Assembly (NCBI RefSeq): GCF_018408575.1
Contig: NZ_AP023418.1
Span: forward strand, 1,702,415 to 1,766,414
DNA length: 64,000 nt
Origin: Vescimonas coprocola
GTDB lineage: Bacteria > Bacillota > Clostridia > Oscillospirales > Oscillospiraceae
Reading direction: 5' to 3'
Below the pieces are notes generated by a model, which worked only from the letters and a program-made list of their open reading frames with translations, had not been told where the DNA came from and made no database searches. Below, piece after piece: positions 58,816 through 64,000 of this stretch; position 1 is the first letter of the stretch; every line of letters starts with the position of its first letter. Made by a program: the position numbers and the translations under genes.

Positions 58816-59730
58816 ATGAACGAGAAAAACAACATCACCAAAACCGCTATGCTCACCGTGTGCGGACGGCCCAACGTGGGCAAGTCCAGTCTCACCAACG
58901 CCCTGGTGGGTGAGAAGATCGCCATCGTCTCCAACAAGCCCCAGACCACCAGAAACCGCATCTACGGCGTGGTGAACCGGGGCGACACCCAGTTCATCCT
59001 GCTGGATACGCCGGGCCTGCACAAGGCCCGCTCCCGGCTGGGGGACTACATGGTGAAGGTGGTGCGGGAGAGTCTGGCCAGTGTGGAGGCCGCCCTGCTG
59101 CTGGTGGAGCCCATCCCCCACGTGGGAGAGCCGGAGAAGATCCTTCTCCAGCGCATCCGGGAGGAGAAGCTGCCCTGCGTACTGTGCATCAACAAGATCG
59201 ACACCGTGGAGCGCAAGGACGATCTGCTGGCGGTCATCGCCGCATACAGCGAGGTCTACCCGGATTTCGACGCCATCATTCCCATCTCCGCCCGCACCGG
59301 CGACGGTCTGGAGGAGCTGCTGGCCCAGATGCAGCGGTACGCCGTGGAGGGGCCGCAGCTGTTCCCCGACGGCATGACCACCGACCAGCCGGATCAGCAG
59401 GTCTGCGCCGAGATCATCCGGGAGAAAATGCTGCTGTGTCTGGATAAGGAGATCCCCCACGGCACGGCGGTGGAGGTGACCCGCTTCACCGAGCGGGAGG
59501 ACTCCGGCATCATCGACCTGGACGTGACCATCTACTGCGAAAAGGCCAGCCACAAGGGCATCATCATCGGCAAGCACGGGGATATGCTCAAGCGCATCAG
59601 CACGCTGGCCCGGCAGGATATCGAAAAGTTCATGGGTACCAAGGTCTATCTGGAAACATGGGTGAAGGTCAAGGAAAACTGGCGGGACAATGTGAATTTC
59701 ATTCGTTCACAGGGCTACAACGAACAGTAA
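58816..59730 (+). CDS. era: GTPase Era (304 residues)
   Basis: The G domain has G1 GRPNVGKS, G2 TTRNRIYG, G3 DTPGLHK and G4 NKID. The C-terminal KH domain carries GIIIGKHGDMLKRISTLARQ, binding the 3' end of 16S rRNA. Era helps assemble the small ribosomal subunit. Start ATG 58816 uses the GAGG of the right repeat. It follows the ybeY group as in other Firmicutes. Confidence 0.95.
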   Translation: MNEKNNITKTAMLTVCGRPNVGKSSLTNALVGEKIAIVSNKPQTTRNRIYGVVNRGDTQFILLDTPGLHKARSRLGDYMVKVVRESLASVEAALLLVEPIPHVGEPEKILLQRIREEKLPCVLCINKIDTVERKDDLLAVIAAYSEVYPDFDAIIPISARTGDGLEELLAQMQRYAVEGPQLFPDGMTTDQPDQQVCAEIIREKMLLCLDKEIPHGTAVEVTRFTEREDSGIIDLDVTIYCEKASHKGIIIGKHGDMLKRISTLARQDIEKFMGTKVYLETWVKVKENWRDNVNFIRSQGYNEQ

Positions 59731-59816
59731 TTCCCGTTAGAAACATGAGCCGACCCTAAAACTTACCACTCATGTTTCGCCCCGGCGGCGGCAAGCTAAT
59801 GCCGGGGGTGGAGATC

Positions 59817-59945
59817 ATGTGCGATTACTGGAATCTTTTTCTGGAGACCGGAGCGCCGGAGCTGTATCTGCTGCACCGGTGGGAGGAGGAATCATGCCAA
59901 ACCAACCCATCGTCACCGCCGGACTGGTGCTGCGGGAGACCGTGA
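59817..59945 (+). CDS. yqzL: YqzL-like small protein (42 residues)
   Basis: ATG 59817 follows GGGGGTGGAGATC. The start MCDYWNLFLETGAPELYLLH resembles YqzL (M..W.LF..TG..E.YLL), which sits between era and recO in Bacillus. The short frame overlaps the recO start (59894) in another reading frame and ends in a Cys-rich tail (SCQTNPSSPPDWCCGRP) that may be an overlap by-product. Position and N-terminus support the call. Function is not known. Confidence 0.65.
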   Translation: MCDYWNLFLETGAPELYLLHRWEEESCQTNPSSPPDWCCGRP

Positions 59946-60664
59946 CCAGGGAGACGGACAAAATTCTGACGGTGCTGACCCCGGATCGGGGGAAGATCTC
60001 CCTCATTGCACGGGGCGCCCGGCGGAAAAACAGCCGTCTGGCGGCGGCGTGTCAGTTGCTGGCCTATTCGGAGCTGACCATCTACGAAAAGGGTCAGTGG
60101 TTCATGCTGGACGAGGCGGAGACGCTGGAGCTGTTCACCGGCCTGCGGACGGACTTCGTGGCTCTGAGCCTTGCCTCCTATCTGGCCGATCTGACGGACG
60201 CCACGGCACAGGGGGAGGACACGTCGCAGCTGCTGCGGCTGCTGCTGAACGCCCTGTACGCCCTCAGCGCCCTGCATAAGCCGCCCCAGCTGGTAAAGCC
60301 CGCCTTCGAGCTGCGGCTCATGGCGCTGTCGGGCTTTGAGCCTCTGGCTGACGGCTGCGCCGTGTGCGGGCGGCCGGAGCCGGAGAAGCCGGTGCTGGAC
60401 GCCGTCCACGGGGTGGTGTGCTGCGCCGCCTGCCGGGAAAAGGGCGGGCTGGCCATGCCCCTATCCCCCGCCGCTCTGGCGGCCCTGCGCCACGTGCTGT
60501 ACTGCCCGGATAAGAAGCTTTACAGCTTCACGCTGGATACCCCTGCCCTGCGCCAGCTGGGGCAGGCGGCGGAGGTCTATGTCGCCGCCCAGCTGGAGCG
60601 CAGCTTCCGGACGCTGGACTACTATAAATCCATTTTGCCGCAAGAGGAACCTACATATGACTGA
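59894..60664 (+). CDS. recO: DNA repair protein RecO (256 residues)
   Basis: The OB fold (residues 1-80: LRETVTRETDKILTVLTPDR, GKISLIARGARRKNSRLAAA) is followed by a helical domain with a zinc knuckle (CAVCGRPE and CCAACREK). RecO helps load RecA onto SSB-coated DNA with RecF and RecR. ATG 59894 follows GAGGAGGAATC. The longer frame to 59819 belongs to another start. It overlaps the mutS2 start by eight bases. Confidence 0.9.
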   Translation: MPNQPIVTAGLVLRETVTRETDKILTVLTPDRGKISLIARGARRKNSRLAAACQLLAYSELTIYEKGQWFMLDEAETLELFTGLRTDFVALSLASYLADLTDATAQGEDTSQLLRLLLNALYALSALHKPPQLVKPAFELRLMALSGFEPLADGCAVCGRPEPEKPVLDAVHGVVCCAACREKGGLAMPLSPAALAALRHVLYCPDKKLYSFTLDTPALRQLGQAAEVYVAAQLERSFRTLDYYKSILPQEEPTYD

Positions 60665-63038
60665 TTTGTTTGAAAAATCCATCCGCACGCTGGAGCTTCC
60701 GGCGGTGCTGGAAAAGCTGGCGGCCAAGGCGGTCAGCGACGCCGCCAAGGAGCGGTGCCTGCGCCTGACTCCCGCCACGGACACGCAGGAGGTGCTGCAC
60801 CTGCTGGACGAGACCGACGCCGCCAAGGAGCGGCTGGGCCTCCACGGCAGCCCCTCCTTCTCCGGGGTCAAGGATGTATCCGCCGCCCTGACCCGCGCCG
60901 ACCACGGCGGTATGCTGAACACCCGTGAACTGCTGGATGTGGCAGGCGTACTGACCGCCAGCCGCCGGGTCAGCGAATACGACGCCCAGCGGCAGGGAGA
61001 GGCTACGGTGCTGGACCGGCTGTTCTCCTCTCTGCACACCAACCGCTATCTGGAGGATAAGATACGCTCCGCCATTCTGGACGAGGAGACCATTGCCGAC
61101 ACCGCCAGCAGCGAGCTGGCGGATATCCGCCGGAAAATGCGGCTGGCGGCCACCAAGGGCCGGCAGATCCTGCAGCGCATCATCTCCTCCCCCTCCTATG
61201 CCAAGGTCCTGCAGGAGGCCCTCATCACCCAGCGGGACGGCCGCTTCGTGGTGCCGGTGAAGGCCGAGTGCAAGGGCAGTCTGCCGGGTCTGGTCCACGA
61301 CATCTCCTCCTCCGGTGCCACGCTGTTCGTGGAGCCTATGGGCGTAGTGCAGGCCAACAACGAGCTCAAGGAGCTGGAGGCCCGTGAGCAGAAGGAGATC
61401 GACCGCATCCTGCGCCAGCTCTCCGCCGAGTGCGCCGGCCAGATGGAGAACATCCTCTGGGACTACGATATTCTGGTGCAGCTGGATGTGATCTTTGCAC
61501 GGGCGCAGCTGAGCTATCAGCTCAACGCCAGCCGCCCGGAGGTGCGCCGCCGGGGCGGCATCACCCTGCGCCGGGCCCGGCATCCTCTGCTGGATCAGGC
61601 CAAGGCGGTGCCGATCACCGTGGAGCTGGGTGAGCAGTTCGACACCCTGGTCATCACCGGCCCCAACACCGGCGGCAAGACCGTGACCCTGAAAACCATC
61701 GGCCTGCTGAGCCTGATGGCTCAGTGCGGCCTGCACATCCCCGCCGACGGCGGCAGCGCCGTGCGGGTGTTCCGTCGGGTGCTGGCGGACGTAGGAGATG
61801 AGCAGAGCATCGAGCAGAGCCTGTCCACTTTCTCGGCCCATATGTCCAACATTGTCCAGATCCTGAAGGAAGTGGACGACCACAGTCTGCTGCTGTTCGA
61901 CGAGTTGGGCGCCGGCACAGACCCGGTGGAGGGTGCGGCTCTGGCCATCGCCATCATTCAGGAGGCCCGGAATCAGGGGGCTCTCATCGCCGCCACCACC
62001 CACTATGCCGAGCTGAAAACCTTCGCCATGACCACGGCGGGGGTGGAGAACGCCAGCTGCGAGTTCGACGTACAGACCCTGCGGCCCACCTACCGGCTCC
62101 TCATCGGCATCCCCGGAAAGTCCAACGCCTTCGCCATCTCCCGGCGGCTGGGGCTGGATGAGTCCGTCATTCAGGCGGCACAGGCCCAGATGGACAGCGA
62201 CTCCGTTCGCTTCGAGGATGTGCTGACCCAGCTGGAGGAGAAGCGCCAGCGGCTGGAGAAGGCCCAGAACGAGGCCGACCGACTGTGGCGGCAGCGGGAG
62301 GAGGACGCCCGGAAGGCCCGGACCTTCCGGGAGCAGATGGAAAAGGGCAAGGAAAGCGCACGGGCCAAGGGAGAGGCTGAGGCCAAGCGCATCGTCCGGC
62401 AGGCCCAGCAGCAGGCGGAGGAGATCTTCGCCCAGCTGGATCAGCTGCGGAAGGAGCAGCAGAAGCAGGCCAACGTGCAGGCCCTCAACGACGCCAAGGC
62501 CGCCGTGCGCCACCATCTGAAAACGGCGGAGGAGCAGCTGCACCTGCGGGACGAGGAGCAGGAGCCTGCCTATACGCCGCCCCGTCCCATCGCCGTGGAC
62601 GATCAGGTGGAGCTGCCCGGCGTGAAGATGGCCGCCACGGTGCTGGCCGTCAACGGCGACGGCACCCTGCTGCTGCAGGCGGGCCGCATGAAGATGACCG
62701 TCAAGGCCCAGCAGGTGCGCCTGCTGGAGGGCGCTCCCAAGAAGTCCAAGCCCGCACCCAGTCCCTCCGCCGCCACCCTGAACACCGTGTCCCGTGCCTC
62801 CTCGGAGCTGGATATCCGGGGCTATGAGACGCTGGAGGCCGAGAGCGTGGTGGAAAACTATCTGGACAGTGCCGTCATGGCCAAGCTGGGCACCGTCACC
62901 ATCATCCACGGAAAGGGTACCGGCGCTCTGCGAAAGGCCGTCCACGAGATCCTCAAGCGTAACAAGGCCGTCAAAAGCTTCCGGCTTGGCCGCTACGGCG
63001 AGGGTGAGGCCGGCGTCACCGTGGTGGAGCTGAAATAA
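60657..63038 (+). CDS. mutS2: Endonuclease MutS2 (793 residues)
   Basis: The MutS clamp and ATPase core have Walker A GPNTGGKT and Walker B LLFDELGAGTDP, followed by EGAALAIAIIQ. A long charged coiled coil (about residues 515-620) precedes the C-terminal Smr nuclease domain (LDIRGYETLEAESVVENYLD, GTVTIIHGKGTGALRKAV). MutS2 limits recombination and rescues stalled ribosomes in Firmicutes. ATG 60657 lies inside the end of recO, after AAGAGGAAC. The gene ends before a strong promoter for HPr. Confidence 0.95.
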   Translation: MTDLFEKSIRTLELPAVLEKLAAKAVSDAAKERCLRLTPATDTQEVLHLLDETDAAKERLGLHGSPSFSGVKDVSAALTRADHGGMLNTRELLDVAGVLTASRRVSEYDAQRQGEATVLDRLFSSLHTNRYLEDKIRSAILDEETIADTASSELADIRRKMRLAATKGRQILQRIISSPSYAKVLQEALITQRDGRFVVPVKAECKGSLPGLVHDISSSGATLFVEPMGVVQANNELKELEAREQKEIDRILRQLSAECAGQMENILWDYDILVQLDVIFARAQLSYQLNASRPEVRRRGGITLRRARHPLLDQAKAVPITVELGEQFDTLVITGPNTGGKTVTLKTIGLLSLMAQCGLHIPADGGSAVRVFRRVLADVGDEQSIEQSLSTFSAHMSNIVQILKEVDDHSLLLFDELGAGTDPVEGAALAIAIIQEARNQGALIAATTHYAELKTFAMTTAGVENASCEFDVQTLRPTYRLLIGIPGKSNAFAISRRLGLDESVIQAAQAQMDSDSVRFEDVLTQLEEKRQRLEKAQNEADRLWRQREEDARKARTFREQMEKGKESARAKGEAEAKRIVRQAQQQAEEIFAQLDQLRKEQQKQANVQALNDAKAAVRHHLKTAEEQLHLRDEEQEPAYTPPRPIAVDDQVELPGVKMAATVLAVNGDGTLLLQAGRMKMTVKAQQVRLLEGAPKKSKPAPSPSAATLNTVSRASSELDIRGYETLEAESVVENYLDSAVMAKLGTVTIIHGKGTGALRKAVHEILKRNKAVKSFRLGRYGEGEAGVTVVELK

Positions 63039-63112
63039 GCCGCTTTCGTGTAGAACGACGAATTTTTTCTTTGATTCTCTGCAATCGCCACAAATTTTTG
63101 TGGGATTGAATA

Positions 63113-63140
63113 TTGCTTTCTCCCCGTTATCCGTTATAAT
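63113..63140 (+). promoter_or_regulatory. Promoter of the HPr gene
   Basis: TTGCTT, 16-base spacer, TATAAT at 63135-63140. A leader hairpin GCAGTC / GACTGC lies at 63152-63171. Confidence 0.7.
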
Positions 63141-63191
63141 AGTATGTGTAGCAGTCGGCTTGAAGACTGCGAATAAAGGAGTGCTGGTTTG

Positions 63192-63455
63192 ATGTATACG
63201 CAGGAAATTACCGTTCAGAATGAGGTGGGGCTGCACGCACGTCCCGCTACGTATTTCATTCAGAAGGCCAACGAGTTCAAGAGCGGCATTTGGGTAGAGA
63301 AGGAAGAGCGCCGGGTCAACGCCAAGAGTCTGCTGGGCGTGCTGTCCCTGGGTATTGTGAAGGGAACCAACATCACCCTCATCGCTGACGGCTCTGATGA
63401 AAAGGAAGCCGTGGATGCTCTGGTATCTCTGATCCAGAACAACTTCGGTGAGTAA
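63192..63455 (+). CDS. ptsH: HPr, phosphocarrier protein of the PTS (87 residues)
   Basis: His15 in EVGLHARPA and Ser46 in NAKSLLGVLSLGIVKG occupy the two phosphorylation sites, for PEP-dependent transfer and for HPr kinase regulation. The length and order match HPr at 85-90 residues. The ATG at 63192 follows AAAGGAGTG. HPr takes phosphate from EI and passes it to sugar EIIA proteins, and as HPr-Ser-P it acts with CcpA in catabolite repression. No other PTS gene is adjacent. Confidence 0.9.
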   Translation: MYTQEITVQNEVGLHARPATYFIQKANEFKSGIWVEKEERRVNAKSLLGVLSLGIVKGTNITLIADGSDEKEAVDALVSLIQNNFGE

Positions 63456-63472
63456 CGACCGAACATGAAATG

Positions 63473-63517
63473 ACGCCGGTGTCTGCTGTCAGCAAGCACC
63501 GGCGTTGTTCTGCTTTT
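63473..63517 (+). terminator. Terminator after ptsH
   Basis: ACGCCGGTG / CACCGGCGT with a 15-base loop and a weak T tail (TGTTCTGCTTTTATC). Confidence 0.7.
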
Positions 63518-63605
63518 ATCCTCTCGGCGGGCAAGCGCAAGCACGCCTGACAGCGTGTCCTTCCGGCACTTTTTTCCTTGCTCATCGATGGTACGATCTC
63601 TGCAC

Positions 63606-63643
63606 AAAAGGACGCCCCCGGCGTGGCCGGAGGCGTCCCTTTC
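63606..63643 (-). terminator. Terminator after the Cys/Gly-rich miniprotein
   Basis: AAAGGACGCC / GGCGTCCxCTTT with inner GGCxxGCC-like bases; minus strand continues CTTTTGTGC. Confidence 0.75.
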
Positions 63644-63676
63644 ATGTGTTCCGCTGCCCCCTATGGGGCCGCCCGG

Positions 63677-63817
63677 TCAGCAGCCGCAACCGCAGCCGTT
63701 GTTATTCTGGGTGTTGCCGCAGCCGCAGCCGTTGCCGCCCCAGAACAGGCACAGGATGATGATGGCGATGATGATCCAGCAGCCGCAGCCGCCGAAGCAG
63801 GAGTTCTGATTGCACAT
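63677..63817 (-). CDS. Small Cys/Gly-rich membrane protein (46 residues)
   Basis: ATG 63817 has GGAGGTCAC in front; a longer frame to 63859 lacks a site. The product MCNQNSCFGGCGCWIIIAII then ILCLFWGGNGCGCGNTQNNN and GCGCGC has one membrane segment (about residues 14-25) between two Cys/Gly-rich ends with about nine cysteines. The organisation recalls YjcZ-type spore proteins of Firmicutes, but the cysteines are unusual. No function is assigned. It has its own terminator. Confidence 0.65.
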   Translation of the reverse strand: MCNQNSCFGGCGCWIIIAIIILCLFWGGNGCGCGNTQNNNGCGCGC

Positions 63818-63879
63818 AAGAACGTGACCTCCTATGAAAATTGGACCCGCAGGTCTCATTCCATAGTATGATCTGCCCC

Positions 63880-64000
63880 TTAATAGAGTTCCTCCGGCCG
63901 GGAGATACGGTAGCTGAGGGTCAGGAGGGTATCCACAAAGTGGATGTCCTCGAAGAATACCCCCTTGGTCTGGGTGGAGAGCTCCACATTGGTAAAGTTC
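63880..64000 (-). CDS. C-terminal end of an unrecognised protein, partial
   Basis: Minus-strand frame at the right edge ends with stop TAA at 63880-63882. The visible 39 residues read NFTNVELSTQTKGVFFEDIH, then FVDTLLTLSYRISRPEELY. I do not recognise the family; the rest lies beyond the window. Confidence 0.6.
   Translation of the reverse strand, partial: NFTNVELSTQTKGVFFEDIHFVDTLLTLSYRISRPEELY

Noticed and set aside
60651-63236. 861-codon open frame antisense to mutS2
   Set aside because: No motif, and mutS2 has complete ATPase and Smr domains in the other direction.

Overview
The window looks like chromosome of a high-GC, endospore-forming Clostridia, most like the Oscillospiraceae. It carries sporulation genes (spmAB, ylbJ, yqfCD and a SpoIID-like protein), the classic Firmicutes order phoH-ybeY-era-yqzL-recO, an M-box riboswitch in front of mgtE, and strong AGGAGG ribosome sites. 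The genus cannot be read from the sequence. No rRNA, tRNA or CRISPR array was seen.

Layout. 1-842: the start of a solute-binding lipoprotein and a small membrane protein. 843-13832: a surface-fibre locus. Two minus-strand proteins with SipW-type (TasA-like) signal peptides and beta-helix tails come first, then a broken histidine kinase and an XRE regulator. Divergent from the regulator is an operon of sipW, four SipW-type subunits, a 1061-residue von Willebrand A adhesin, a fifth subunit, and a membrane-anchored protein with a PPTGD-type tail. Between subunits three and four is an array of consecutive hairpins. 13848-24224: housekeeping genes (RluA-type synthase, M29 aminopeptidase, Obg, FtsK, UppP, AbrB, SpmA/B, an ECF S component), with a small XRE/54-residue-protein module inserted between obg and ftsK. 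24303-30843: the phosphate regulon pstSCAB-phoU-phoB-phoR with a Pho box. 30958-45936: a drug/metabolite exporter with a divergent LysR regulator, an O-antigen-ligase-like protein, a SpoIID-like peptidoglycan-binding protein, a 16S pseudouridine synthase, a CdaR-like regulator, two half-size TSUP transporters, a DUF1540 protein, mgtE under Mg2+ riboswitch control, and a nucleoside-type ABC importer without its binding protein.

45950-53950 is a lower-GC accessory island. It holds a 55-residue small protein, two cell-wall-anchored proteins with nearly identical PQTGD sorting signals, a TetR regulator translationally coupled to the larger one (1512 residues), and the tail of a large serine recombinase. 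No sortase lies in the window. 54027-64000 returns to core genes: ylbJ, yqfC, yqfD, phoH, ybeY, an interrupted zinc-ribbon ORF, a frameshifted GNAT gene between 31-bp direct repeats, era, yqzL, recO, mutS2, an HPr gene and a Cys/Gly-rich miniprotein.

The most distinctive parts are the SipW fibre locus with its repeated operators, duplicated leader/signal cassette and hairpin array; the compact XRE module with a perfect 28-bp operator; the adhesin island; and the repeat-flanked GNAT insertion. All functional calls come from reading the translated proteins and DNA by eye; no database search was run.
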